Under the pieces are notes generated by a model. The model was given only the letters and a program-made list of their open reading frames with translations, was not told the origin of the DNA and searched no databases. A stretch of DNA of 64,000 bases from Undibacterium sp. YM2 (GTDB taxonomy: Bacteria; Pseudomonadota; Gammaproteobacteria; Burkholderiales; Burkholderiaceae_D): NCBI RefSeq assembly GCF_009937975.1, contig NZ_AP018441.1:1-64000 (forward strand), read 5' to 3'. Positions 19,900-27,998 of the stretch are shown one piece after another (within the stretch, counting starts at the first letter, position 1; each line of letters begins with the position of its first letter). Made by a program: the position numbers and the translations under genes.

Positions 19900-20158
19900 A
19901 TAGAAAATCTTTTTGATAAGAAAAATTTCCTTATTGCCATTATATGCCGGACTAATGAATGACCTGACTGGAATAATTTTGCAAATTACATTTCCCGGCT
20001 ACTGTGATGCCAAACTCGGGCCACAGTCAGGTCATAGTCAAGCGACAGCGAGGCAGACATATGCGAAAACCATGGATAAGGTGAGAGATATCTGAAACAG
20101 TGATAACGATTATGTCAAAAATAAAGAAGACTTATTTGCTGCGGTGCGATAAAGTAGT

Positions 20159-20227
20159 ACCTGTCTCCTCCAACACCTCCTAAGGTTTGGATTTAACCCG
20201 CAACCGCAAGGTCGCGGGTTTTTTTTT
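20159..20227 (+). ncRNA. Anti-SD small RNA, copy 1
   Basis: This is the first of three near-identical units. The core from ACCTG contains CTCCTCC and CCTCCT, the second matching the anti-Shine-Dalgarno end of 16S rRNA. The C-rich stretch is framed by ACCT and AGGT, which can pair. An individual terminator follows: AACCCGC/GCGGGTT with an inner ACC-GCAA-GGT tetraloop and nine T residues. A conserved -10-like hexamer TAAAGT (20150-20155) lies just upstream. I recall an Rfam family called Betaproteobacteria toxic small RNA with these properties (anti-SD, multiple copies); membership is inference. Confidence 0.7.
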
Positions 20228-20346
20228 GCTTTTTTAATTTTTTCCCTCTACAGCATTTAAATTCCACGAATATTGTAATTCTATGCAGAAATATTCTATG
20301 CGCCCTGATATGTGTTTTGTGAATGATTGATATGCATAAATAGATC

Positions 20347-20375
20347 TTGGTAAATTTGTTGCGCTGCGATATAGT
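20347..20375 (+). promoter_or_regulatory. Putative sigma-70 promoter of small RNA copy 2
   Basis: TTGGTA (20347-20352) and TATAGT (20370-20375) are separated by 17 bases. The conserved transcript sequence begins 4 bases after the -10. Copies 1 and 3 have TAAAGT at the equivalent place, so the -10 is conserved across the family even where the flanks diverge. Confidence 0.5.
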
Positions 20376-20378
20376 TAC

Positions 20379-20443
20379 ACCTGTCTCCTCCAACACCTCC
20401 TAAGGTTTGGATTTAAACCCGCAAAGTTTGCGGGTTTTTTTTT
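20379..20443 (+). ncRNA. Anti-SD small RNA, copy 2
   Basis: The core is the same as copy 1 (CTGTCTCCTCCAACACCTCC then TAAGGTTTGGATTTAA). The terminator arms differ: AACCCGCAA/TTGCGGGTT with a T9 run. The core is base-for-base identical to copy 1 over about 40 positions, while upstream and terminator-loop sequences have diverged. That pattern is expected for a selected RNA rather than recent duplication of DNA. Confidence 0.7.
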
Positions 20444-20531
20444 GCCCATTTTTTGTCCGCCCTTCTTTGCGCAACTGGTGCGCTATCCGCCCTCGTCTTG
20501 TATGGTCAGGGTATTGATTTGTTAGAATGAT

Positions 20532-21101
20532 ATGATTACTGTCATGTCAATTCCTTTTCAGAACTTCATGCTCTTGCAACGCCAACTCATCTCCCGCACC
20601 CTCATTTGTATGATGCTGTCTGCTCATTACTTGTTTGCAGAGGCGGCGCAGCCAGACAAATCTGAGCAGGTAGCAGTTTCACAAGCAGCAATTTCACAAG
20701 AAGTACTAGTGACCAAGGAAATGCGCGCGGCATTGCAACAGTTTGTCAGCCACTATGCGGGCAATGCAAAAGCCAAGCCTCAGCATATTTATATTGCGAG
20801 CGTCAAAACCGAGAGTGGTGAGAATACTTTGTATGCGTATTGGAAAGAGGATCAGTCCATCCTCCTCATGAATTTCTTTACGCAAGCAGTGGAAGAAGAA
20901 GGCTTATCGTGGCTGCATCATAAAGCCAGGGTAGATTTAAAGACTGATGTTGTCGCCACCGAAGCAGAGATGAGTGGCAGTAACTACCTCGTCACCAGGG
21001 CCTGGGCTGACAATATCATCCAGGCTTGTCGCGAGCGCGGGCAAGTTCTGGTGTTCAAGGCTATGCCTCGTCGCAACAAATCAGCATTAAAGCCGCATTG
21101 A
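20532..21101 (+). CDS. Hypothetical secreted protein
   Basis: This 189-residue protein has an N-terminal hydrophobic segment (about residues 18-38, ending FAEAAQ) resembling a signal peptide. The remaining sequence is soluble, with segments such as HIYIASVKTESGENTLYAYWKEDQS suggesting a beta-rich fold. I do not recognise the family. An internal ATG (codon 5, 20544) is an alternative start; neither has a clear ribosome binding site. It sits between copies 2 and 3 of the anti-SD small RNA. The last codons form part of an 11-bp triple repeat (21084-21116) that spans the stop codon. Confidence 0.55.
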   Translation: MITVMSIPFQNFMLLQRQLISRTLICMMLSAHYLFAEAAQPDKSEQVAVSQAAISQEVLVTKEMRAALQQFVSHYAGNAKAKPQHIYIASVKTESGENTLYAYWKEDQSILLMNFFTQAVEEEGLSWLHHKARVDLKTDVVATEAEMSGSNYLVTRAWADNIIQACRERGQVLVFKAMPRRNKSALKPH

Positions 21102-21334
21102 AGTCGCATTGATAACAGCCAAATGCTGGATCTGCCTCAGCTGTTTTGCACACAGAATGTCAGTTTGAGTATTCACTCTAGAGATGGATAAAACATAACT
21201 GGTATCTATGCTGTGGCTTTGTTTTCCTAAGAGAAAAATTCAGTGGTATTTGTTGTTGCAGAGATATTCAAAATATGTATACCTGATATATGGATAATAA
21301 AGCATACAGATATGCTGCACCGCATTAAAGTAGT

Positions 21335-21398
21335 ACCTGTCTCCTCCAACACCTCCTAAGGTTTGGATTTAAGCCCGCTAATAGCGGGCTATTTTTTT
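21335..21398 (+). ncRNA. Anti-SD small RNA, copy 3
   Basis: This is the third copy with an identical C-rich core. Its own terminator is AGCCCGCT/AGCGGGCT followed by seven T residues. TAAAGT (21326-21331) provides a -10-like box. A small hairpin GCATA-CAGA-TATGC lies further upstream at 21302-21315. The copy lies between the hypothetical gene and the convergent DUF817 gene and accounts for most of the 328-base spacer. Confidence 0.7.
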
Positions 21399-21429
21399 GC
21401 CTGGAAACTTGAGAAATCAGCTCAGTGAT

Positions 21430-22275
21430 TTATTCAGCGATATGTATATGCCGCTTGATATGCTTGAGATGGGCAACAATGGTGAAGGTCATGATAACCA
21501 GTAAAGACCACGAACTCCATTTGCCCACATGCACGGTTGACCAGGCACCCAGTTGATTCGGGTAGCGCCAGATACCAAAGAAGGTGCCCATATTTTCTGC
21601 CAGCCAGATAAAGAAACCGATCAGCACAAAGGAAAGCAGCAAAGGCATGCTGCGGTCACGGTCCAGCGGGCGAAATACCACCGATGAACGCGCATACAAG
21701 CCCAGCGCACAGGCTGCCAGATACCAGCGATAGTCACCGATATAGTGGTGAGTGAAAAAATTCAGGTAAATCAGTATGCCTATCAGGCCAGCCATCCAGT
21801 AAGGTGGATGATGGCGTATGCGTAAATCAAACAGGCGCCAGGCCTGGATGATGTAGCTACCTATGCTGGCATACATGAAACCACTGAACAGCGGCACCCC
21901 CCATAGCTTGGTATAGCCAAATTCAGGATAAGCCCAGCTCTGTATCTGGCCCGATACCTTGAACACCTCCAGCGCAAAACCTACCATGTGGAACAGGGTT
22001 ACGGCCTTGAGTTCATCGACGGTTTCCAGCTTGCTCCAGACCATGCCAGCCTGTATCAGCAAGGCAATCACAAACAGCACATCGTAACGCGGCAAGCCAA
22101 ACAGGCCAGCTTTTGGCACGATCAATATCGAGGCAAAGAACAGGCCGACAAACAGGCAGGAACGTACCTCCTTGATACCGAAATACCAGAACTCCAGTAA
22201 AAAACGACGGAAACCTGCCAGGTTTTCAGGCTGGGGAGGTTCGATAAGGAATTGGTCTATGGATTGCAGGCGCAT
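21430..22275 (-). CDS. DUF817 integral membrane protein
   Basis: This 281-residue protein has about seven hydrophobic helices and family-typical stretches such as FWYFGIKEVRSCLFVGLFFA, KVSGQIQSWAYPE and ENMGTFFGIWRYPNQ. This matches the DUF817 family, whose function is unknown. It is monocistronic and convergent with small RNA copy 3. No regulatory feature is evident. Confidence 0.8.
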   Translation of the reverse strand: MRLQSIDQFLIEPPQPENLAGFRRFLLEFWYFGIKEVRSCLFVGLFFASILIVPKAGLFGLPRYDVLFVIALLIQAGMVWSKLETVDELKAVTLFHMVGFALEVFKVSGQIQSWAYPEFGYTKLWGVPLFSGFMYASIGSYIIQAWRLFDLRIRHHPPYWMAGLIGILIYLNFFTHHYIGDYRWYLAACALGLYARSSVVFRPLDRDRSMPLLLSFVLIGFFIWLAENMGTFFGIWRYPNQLGAWSTVHVGKWSSWSLLVIMTFTIVAHLKHIKRHIHIAE

Positions 22276-22444
22276 GGGCTGTATTGTAACAAGCCTGCTG
22301 CGCTTGTCGTCACGAAGATGAGATGCTTGCCTTTGTTACAGGGCACTTACACAGCATTTAATGAGCACTTATTTGCGCATCTATCTGAACACTAATTGCT
22401 TGTTGCGAAAAAGACTATGTTGTTTAATTGATGCGTAATAGAAC

Positions 22445-22464
22445 ATATACTAAAAGCAGTATAT
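22445..22464. promoter_or_regulatory. Inverted repeat upstream of puuE
   Basis: ATATACT and AGTATAT are perfect 7-bp inverted copies with a 6-base spacer, 67 bases upstream of the sigma-54 promoter. This could be an activator or repressor site. The remainder of the 351-base spacer 22276-22626 shows nothing else except that promoter. Confidence 0.4.
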
Positions 22465-22530
22465 CTAAGCTTGAAAAATTGCTGACAATCGTAAGCGAAT
22501 TTGAAAAATGATTTAGTGTAAATGCAAAGA

Positions 22531-22546
22531 TGGCACGTCACTTGCA
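22531..22546 (+). promoter_or_regulatory. Sigma-54 promoter of puuE
   Basis: TGGCACG-TCAC-TTGCA matches the -24/-12 consensus YTGGCACGRNNNTTGCW almost perfectly, with GG and GC spaced 10 bases apart. It lies 81 bases before the puuE start codon. Transcription would require RpoN and an enhancer-binding activator. Confidence 0.8.
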
Positions 22547-22626
22547 TTCCTTAAATCAGTTTCAGCGTTGAACCAGAATAATGGGCATCCACTTGCCCGA
22601 GTATTATGCATCCGGAGAATAAAAGT

Positions 22627-23580
22627 ATGACGCAGTCGGCGCAATTTAGTGACTACCCTCGCGACCTCATAGGCTATGGCCGCCATGTCCCGCATGCGCA
22701 ATGGCCAGGCCAGGCCAGGATAGCCCTGCAATTTGTCCTGAATTATGAAGAAGGCGGCGAAAACTGTGTACTGCATGGTGACCGTGCGTCTGAGCAGTTT
22801 TTATCCGAGATCGTCGGTGCGGCAGCTTATGAAGCGCGCCATATGTCGATGGAATCTATCTATGAATATGGTTCCCGCGCTGGTGTCTGGCGCATCTTGC
22901 GTGAATTTGAAAAACGCCAGTTGCCGCTGACAATATTTGGTGTCGCCATGGCCTTGCAGCGCCATCCTGAACTGACCCAGGCTTTTGGTGAACTCGGTCA
23001 TGAAATCGCCTGCCATGGCCTGCGCTGGATACATTATCAAGGCCTCGATGAAGCCATAGAGCGTGAACACATGCAGCAAGCCGTGCAAATCATGCGAGAG
23101 CTGACTGGCAAAGCACCGCTGGGCTGGTACACCGGGCGCGATTCGCCGAATACCCGCAAGCTGGTCGTCGAGCACGGCGGCTTTGCCTATGATGCTGATT
23201 ACTATGGCGATGACCTGCCTTTCTGGACACAAGTGACGACCAGCGATGGCCAGCAGCATCCCCACCTGGTTGTGCCCTACACCCTGGACAGCAATGACAT
23301 GCGCTTTGCTACGCCCCAGGGTTTTAATACGGGTGAGCATTTCTATGATTACCTCAAAGACAGTTTCGACCTCCTGTATGCCGAAGGTGATCCTGAGGGC
23401 GACAATGCACCAAAAATGCTATCCATAGGCATGCATTGCCGCTTGCTGGGGCGACCCGGACGCTTCCGCGCCTTTCAGCGCTTCCTTGATTATGTGCAAT
23501 CGCATGACAAGGTGTGGGTTTGCCGTCGCATCGATATTGCCAATCACTGGAAACAAGTCCATCCCTATGTAGCTAAATAA
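22627..23580 (+). CDS. puuE: Allantoinase PuuE (polysaccharide deacetylase fold)
   Basis: PuuE is a metal-independent allantoinase that hydrolyses allantoin to allantoate in ureide/purine breakdown. The 317-residue protein matches the family: YPRDLIGYGRHVP near the start, LNYEEGGENCVLHGD, EYGSRAGVWR, GHEIACHGLRW and GWYTGRDSPNTRKLVVE. Start at ATG 22627 is preceded by GGAG nine bases upstream; an earlier ATG at 22606 lacks a site. It is a single gene with its own sigma-54 promoter, fitting use of purines as a nitrogen source. No other uric-acid or allantoate gene is next to it. Confidence 0.88.
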   Translation: MTQSAQFSDYPRDLIGYGRHVPHAQWPGQARIALQFVLNYEEGGENCVLHGDRASEQFLSEIVGAAAYEARHMSMESIYEYGSRAGVWRILREFEKRQLPLTIFGVAMALQRHPELTQAFGELGHEIACHGLRWIHYQGLDEAIEREHMQQAVQIMRELTGKAPLGWYTGRDSPNTRKLVVEHGGFAYDADYYGDDLPFWTQVTTSDGQQHPHLVVPYTLDSNDMRFATPQGFNTGEHFYDYLKDSFDLLYAEGDPEGDNAPKMLSIGMHCRLLGRPGRFRAFQRFLDYVQSHDKVWVCRRIDIANHWKQVHPYVAK

Positions 23581-23703
23581 AACCAGCGCCTGTTGACCGC
23601 GCAGTATGTATCCAAATCCTGCCTGCCCAAGATTAAGCTGACAAAGTTTGATTTGCCACCACGCTGAAAAAAATCGTTGTTAAACCTGAGAGAAGGAAAA
23701 AAG

Positions 23704-24801
23704 ATGAAAATGCAAATGAAATCACTGGTTTTGGCAGTCGCTTCTTGTTTGTGTGCAGGCAGCGCGCTGGCGCAATCCAGTGTTACCGTGCAAGGCCTGA
23801 TGGATTTGTCGGTAGGCTCGGTCAAAATGAGTGGCGACAAGGCCAGCACGGCTGCCATCACACCCGGTGGCATGACCACGTCCTGGTTTGGTTTTAAAGG
23901 AGTAGAAGATCTCGGTGGTGGCCTCAAGGCAGAATTTGCATTGACTGCCTTCCTGCGCCCCGATACCGGTGAGTCTGGCCGCTTTGGTGGCGACACCCTG
24001 TTTTCTCGCGATGCCAATGTTGCCTTATCTGGCAGCTTTGGCCGTGTCTCGCTGGGGCGTGACCTGGCGCCGAGCTTCTTGCCCGTCGTGATTTTCAATC
24101 CCTTTGGTGATTCTTTCGACGTTTCGCCTCTGGTGTTGCACTGGTATGTACCATCGGGCGGTTTTGCTTCGCGTACCTGGGCCAATTCTGCAGCTGGTGA
24201 CTCTGGCTGGAGTAATGAAATCATTTACAGCACACCCAATTTCTCAGGTTTCAGTGCCAATATGCATTATCAGTTTGGTGAAAAAGCCGGTGATACTGGC
24301 ACGCGCAACATAGGCCTGAATGCCTTGTACTTCAACGGCCCACTGGCACTGAGCGCCTTCTATCAAAAAGTCCAGGTATCAAATCCCCTTGGTGGTTCGG
24401 CGATTGTTGATGCTACGTCAGCCCCTGTGAATTTTGCCTCCATCAATAACCAGACCGCTTACTTTGTTGGTGCCAGCTATGACCTGACTGCAGCCAAACT
24501 GTATGCGACTTATACCTCCAGCAAAAATGACAATGCCGCTGGCAAGCAGATGGATGACAAGATTTATAGCCTGGGTGCCAAGATACCCGCAGGTGGTGGC
24601 GACATTCTGCTGGCTTATGCAAACACCAAACGCAATGGCACACTGACCGCCAATACGGAATACAAGCGCGATACCCTGTCGGCTGGTTATGACTACAACC
24701 TGTCCAAGCGTACCGACGTCTATGCAGTGCTGATGAGTGACAAGATCAGTACGGCTGATCGCGCCACCAGTGTTATTGCTGGCATACGTCACAGATTTTG
24801 A
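23704..24801 (+). CDS. Outer-membrane porin, Burkholderiales type
   Basis: This 365-residue trimeric-porin family protein (Gram-negative porin, OmpC-like of Betaproteobacteria) has a signal peptide ending SALAQ, followed by SSVTVQGLMDLSVG. GFKGVEDLGGGLKAEFAL and VSLGRDLAPSFLP are hallmark strands and loops. The terminal residue is Phe (AGIRHRF), the outer-membrane assembly signal. AGAAGGA before ATG 23704 fixes the start. It lies 123 bases after puuE; linkage to allantoin uptake is possible but unproven. Confidence 0.9.
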   Translation: MKMQMKSLVLAVASCLCAGSALAQSSVTVQGLMDLSVGSVKMSGDKASTAAITPGGMTTSWFGFKGVEDLGGGLKAEFALTAFLRPDTGESGRFGGDTLFSRDANVALSGSFGRVSLGRDLAPSFLPVVIFNPFGDSFDVSPLVLHWYVPSGGFASRTWANSAAGDSGWSNEIIYSTPNFSGFSANMHYQFGEKAGDTGTRNIGLNALYFNGPLALSAFYQKVQVSNPLGGSAIVDATSAPVNFASINNQTAYFVGASYDLTAAKLYATYTSSKNDNAAGKQMDDKIYSLGAKIPAGGGDILLAYANTKRNGTLTANTEYKRDTLSAGYDYNLSKRTDVYAVLMSDKISTADRATSVIAGIRHRF

Positions 24802-24810
24802 GTTGCATAA

Positions 24811-24838
24811 GTTAACTTGCTTGAGTTGACTTGCTTAA
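24811..24838. repeat. Two tandem 14-bp repeats after the porin gene
   Basis: GTTAACTTGCTTGA is followed directly by GTTGACTTGCTTAA, just after the porin stop codon and before its terminator. It is one of several short imperfect tandem repeats in spacers of this window. Confidence 0.6.
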
Positions 24839-24844
24839 GCTGAC

Positions 24845-24881
24845 AAAAAAACCGCATATTGAAAGATTTGCGGTTTTTTTT
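24845..24881 (+). terminator. Rho-independent terminator of the porin gene
   Basis: AAAAAACCGCA and TGCGGTTTTTT form the stem of a classical terminator with a T8 tail, 44 bases after the porin stop. Confidence 0.85.
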
Positions 24882-24889
24882 CTATCCAC

Positions 24890-24916
24890 TGTCACAAACG
24901 CCAACTCTGATTCGTC
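24890..24916 (+). promoter_or_regulatory. ECF41-type promoter of the sigma factor gene
   Basis: TGTCACA (24890-24896), 16 bases, then CGTC (24913-24916). This is the TGTCACA-N16-CGTC motif described for ECF41 sigma factors. It occurs again upstream of the next gene, with the same spacing. Confidence 0.85.
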
Positions 24917-24945
24917 TTATCATCATGTACCTACCGGATACCATC

Positions 24946-25845
24946 ATGATGAACCGCCTGCAAAGCTTTACTGACCATAGACCCCGATTGTTTGGCATTG
25001 CCTATCGCATGCTGGCTTCGCGGGCCGAAGCAGAAGACCTGGTGCAAAACACCTATCTGCGCTGGCATGCGCTCAGCGATGAAGAGTTATTGCAAATCCG
25101 CGAACCCCAGGCCTGGCTGGTGACTGTCATCAGTCGTCTTTGCGTGGACAGATTGCGGGTACTCAAGCGCGAACGTGAAAACTATACCGGCCCGTGGTTG
25201 CCAGAGCCCATGATAGAAGTCGATGAGCAGACGCCAGAGCTGATGGCAGAATTCAGTAGCGATGTCTCGCTGGCATTTTTGACGATGCTGGAACGATTAT
25301 CTGCGGAAGAACGTGCTGCCTTTCTTTTGCACCAGGTATTCGACGTCGATTACCCGGAAGTGGCAGGCATGCTCAACAAGACGGCAGCCGCCTGCCGCCA
25401 ACTGGTACACCGTGCAAAAGAAAGGGTGCTGCAAGAAAAACCGCGCTTTGCGGTCAGTCGTGATCATCACAGGCAATTGCTGCAACGCTTTAGTCTGGCG
25501 GCACAAAGCGGTAATTTAAAAGAGCTCAGTGCCTTGTTTGCCGATGATGCGCAAATGATAGGTGATGGTGGTGGCAAGGTCGCCTCCGTCAACCGTATCC
25601 TGCATGGCGCGGCTCGCATCGCACGCCTCTATCATGTGGTTGCCAGAACTTACCCGCAACGCATGCAGTTTGTTGAAGTCAGTATCAATGGCGAACCCGG
25701 TTTGCTGCGCTTTATCGATGGCAAACTCGATGCGACTATCTCCATCGTTACAGATGGTGAAAAAATCCTTGATCTGTACACCATACGCAATCCGGATAAA
25801 TTGCAGGCATATCAGGGCATGACTTTACCATCGCAAAATATTTAA
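24946..25845 (+). CDS. ECF41 (SigJ-type) RNA polymerase sigma factor
   Basis: This 299-residue protein (from ATG 24946, with GGA 8 bases upstream) has sigma region 2 (RPRLFGIAYRMLASRAEAED then LVQNTYLRW) and region 4 (LSAEERAAFLLHQVFDVDYPEVAGMLNKT then CRQLVHRA). A C-terminal SnoaL/NTF2-like extension of about 110 residues follows, containing the DGGGKV motif. In ECF41 proteins this extension acts as a built-in regulator instead of an anti-sigma factor. In-frame starts at 24859 and 24925 were rejected because the first overlaps the porin terminator and the second nearly coincides with the predicted transcription start. The neighbouring carboxymuconolactone-decarboxylase-like gene is the usual ECF41 partner. 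Confidence 0.9.
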   Translation: MMNRLQSFTDHRPRLFGIAYRMLASRAEAEDLVQNTYLRWHALSDEELLQIREPQAWLVTVISRLCVDRLRVLKRERENYTGPWLPEPMIEVDEQTPELMAEFSSDVSLAFLTMLERLSAEERAAFLLHQVFDVDYPEVAGMLNKTAAACRQLVHRAKERVLQEKPRFAVSRDHHRQLLQRFSLAAQSGNLKELSALFADDAQMIGDGGGKVASVNRILHGAARIARLYHVVARTYPQRMQFVEVSINGEPGLLRFIDGKLDATISIVTDGEKILDLYTIRNPDKLQAYQGMTLPSQNI

Positions 25846-25863
25846 GAAATTATTCAAGCAAGC

Positions 25864-25890
25864 TGTCACAAACCGGTTTTCTCCAGCGTC
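25864..25890 (+). promoter_or_regulatory. ECF41-type promoter of the AhpD-like gene
   Basis: TGTCACA (25864-25870), 16 bases, then CGTC (25887-25890). It is identical in motif and spacing to the promoter in front of the sigma factor gene, 53 bases upstream of the AhpD-like start codon. Confidence 0.85.
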
Positions 25891-25942
25891 TTATAGATGA
25901 AGAAAGCAATTTCGCTGACTCATTCAAAAACTGGAGAATTTC

Positions 25943-26386
25943 ATGGCACTCAAACTCAATTTCCCTGGCCTGGCACCTGCTGCTTATCAAGCTCTTGCTG
26001 GCGTCAACACGGTGCTGGATGCCAGCAGCCTGGGCAAATCCCTCATCGACCTGGTGTTCTTGCGGGTATCGCAAATCAATGGCTGTGCCTTTTGTGTCGA
26101 TAAACATGCGCATGATTTGCTCGAACACGGCGACAATTTCCAGCGACTCAACAGCCTCGTATGCTGGCGCGAAGCACCATGTTTCAGTGAAAAAGAAAGG
26201 GCTGCACTGGCCTGGAGTGAAGCACTGACAGGCATCGCAGGCAAGCATGTCGATGAAGAGCTGCAACAGGAATTGCCTAAGCACTTTACTGAAAAAGAAC
26301 TGGTGGATCTGGCGTTTGTCATTGGCCTAATGAATGCCTGGAACAGGGTGGCGATAGCTTGTGGGAAGAGTTTCAGCGTGCGCTAA
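25943..26386 (+). CDS. Carboxymuconolactone decarboxylase family protein (AhpD-like)
   Basis: This 147-residue all-alpha protein has the AhpD redox motif as CAFCVDKHAHD (CxxC plus His), expected for a peroxidase/disulfide-reductase activity. These carboxymuconolactone-decarboxylase/oxidoreductase-like proteins are the characteristic targets encoded beside ECF41 sigma factors. Its own ECF41-type promoter shows it can be transcribed separately from the sigma gene. The cellular signal and substrate are unknown. Confidence 0.88.
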   Translation: MALKLNFPGLAPAAYQALAGVNTVLDASSLGKSLIDLVFLRVSQINGCAFCVDKHAHDLLEHGDNFQRLNSLVCWREAPCFSEKERAALAWSEALTGIAGKHVDEELQQELPKHFTEKELVDLAFVIGLMNAWNRVAIACGKSFSVR

Positions 26387-26516
26387 TTCGTAGCAGTAGT
26401 CGTCAGTTAGGCTAGGACAAGTACAAGCCCAGGGATAAATATTGACATTTTTATAAAATTATTTATCCTTGGCGATCTTGTATGACCTGAACAACCGCCT
26501 GACAGGATTATTTCCC

Positions 26517-27413
26517 ATGACTACAGTGCCTGAGTTGCCATTCCTCCAGATACTTCCCTATCTATTCTTGTATGCCGCCATCGCGGCAGCCTGGTTGCCT
26601 CCAATAGTGTTGGCCGGGCCTGTCAAAAACCTGGTACCCGGTCACCTGCTCGCTGCGCTGGCAGGAATACTGGCTTTGATCAGCGCTCTCATCTCACCCG
26701 TGGCAGCGCTGGTATTGCTGGTACTGGCACTCTTGCTGTGGGCGAGCGTCCAGAATACCTTTCCGCTTGCCTTGCGCATAGTCGCTGGCGTGCTGGCACT
26801 GCTGGTAGCGCTGCTACTGGCCATGCACAAAGTGCCCGGCTTTCACAATATCCTGCTGCTGGACAAAGTCAGGTTCAGCGATGATGCCATCCCTTTTACC
26901 CTGTATGCCAATTTCGACAAGGGCATGACAGGCTATCTGCTGCTGAGTCTGTTTTGTTCGCGCGCCAGCAGCTGGAAGCAATTCCTGGCAGATGGCAAGC
27001 GCATTGCCCTGCCAGCTCTGCTGACTATTGCAGTCTTGATCGTGCTTGGTCTGGCGACACATTTTTTCCGCTTTCTTCCCAAATTGCCGGAAGCGACTTT
27101 GCTCTTTTTTGCCGTGAATCTGTTTTTGACTTGCGTGGCAGAAGAAGCTTTTTTCCGTGGGCTGATGCAGGAAGCCATTTATCGCCTGGGTAACAAGCCA
27201 GCCTATGGCTATCTGGCGATCGCGCTGTCAGCAATCTTGTTTGGCCTGGCACACCTTGGCGGCGGCACGCAGTATGCTGCCCTGGCGACAGTGGCAGGGC
27301 TGGGCTATGCCCTCATCTACCACCAGACTCGCAGGCTGGAGTGGGTGATACTCACGCATGCGGCTTTTAATCTGTGTCACTTTGTTTTATTCACCTATCC
27401 GAAGTTGGCTTGA
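26517..27413 (+). CDS. CPBP family intramembrane metalloprotease
   Basis: This 298-residue polytopic membrane protein has the CAAX-protease/bacteriocin-processing motifs EEAFFRG (EExxxR), FGLAHLGG and HAAFN in the C-terminal third. About eight hydrophobic helices are visible. ATG 26517 is chosen because AGGA lies 9 bases upstream; an upstream TTG (26469) is less likely. Family members cleave prenylated or other membrane substrates or act as immunity factors; the role here is unknown. Confidence 0.85.
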   Translation: MTTVPELPFLQILPYLFLYAAIAAAWLPPIVLAGPVKNLVPGHLLAALAGILALISALISPVAALVLLVLALLLWASVQNTFPLALRIVAGVLALLVALLLAMHKVPGFHNILLLDKVRFSDDAIPFTLYANFDKGMTGYLLLSLFCSRASSWKQFLADGKRIALPALLTIAVLIVLGLATHFFRFLPKLPEATLLFFAVNLFLTCVAEEAFFRGLMQEAIYRLGNKPAYGYLAIALSAILFGLAHLGGGTQYAALATVAGLGYALIYHQTRRLEWVILTHAAFNLCHFVLFTYPKLA

Positions 27414-27518
27414 TTTTTTTACAGCCCATGACGTGTCGGTACAAATCCGTCGCACTGGTACAAGTATGAATCAATTGTCATGGCTAGACTGCCCCTGTTG
27501 CCAATAGCGGGAGTCATG

Positions 27519-27998
27519 ATGGAAGAGCTGGAAGTCATTAGAGAAGATAATGTTCTGCTGACGCGTCTGGACGACGTCACTAAACTGATACAAACCAATA
27601 GTCTGTGGTATCTGACTTTTGGCCTGGCCTGCTGCGCTGTGGAAATGATACAGGCCGCTGCATCACGTTATGACATGGAGCGCTTTGGCATGATACCGCG
27701 TGCCAGCCCCAGGCAGGCTGACCTGATGATCGTGGCAGGTACACTGACCAACAAGATGGCACCGGCCCTGCGCCGCATCTATGACCAGATGGCAGAGCCG
27801 CGCTATGTCATTTCCATGGGGTCATGCGCGAATGGTGGCGGCTATTATCACTACTCATATTCAGTCGTACGTGGTTGCGACCGTATCGTGCCGGTGGATG
27901 TGTATATCCCAGGCTGTCCGCCTACGGCAGAGACGCTGATTTATGGGATCATACAATTGCAGAGAAAGATACGCAGCAGGAAAATGATAGAGCGCTAG
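27519..27998 (+). CDS. Orphan NuoB-like [4Fe-4S] protein
   Basis: The protein is clearly NuoB/PSST-like, about 159 residues (173 if ATG 27480 is used). The cluster N2 ligands are present: [18 protein letters not shown] and [33 protein letters not shown] and [20 protein letters not shown] are strongly conserved. It lies alone, outside any nuo operon, so it is a second copy. The N-terminus differs from the usual NuoB. GGGAG five bases before ATG 27519 favours that start. It may substitute in complex I or act in another [NiFe]-like module; the context gives no clue. Its 3' end overlaps the convergent gene by 4 bases. Confidence 0.85.
   Translation: MEELEVIREDNVLLTRLDDVTKLIQTNSLWYLTFGLACCAVEMIQAAASRYDMERFGMIPRASPRQADLMIVAGTLTNKMAPALRRIYDQMAEPRYVISMGSCANGGGYYHYSYSVVRGCDRIVPVDVYIPGCPPTAETLIYGIIQLQRKIRSRKMIER

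Noticed and set aside
20159-21398. Three nearly identical units as a possible CRISPR array
   Set aside because: Spacing is irregular (about 220 and 950 bases), each unit ends in its own terminator, and an ordinary gene lies between copies 2 and 3.
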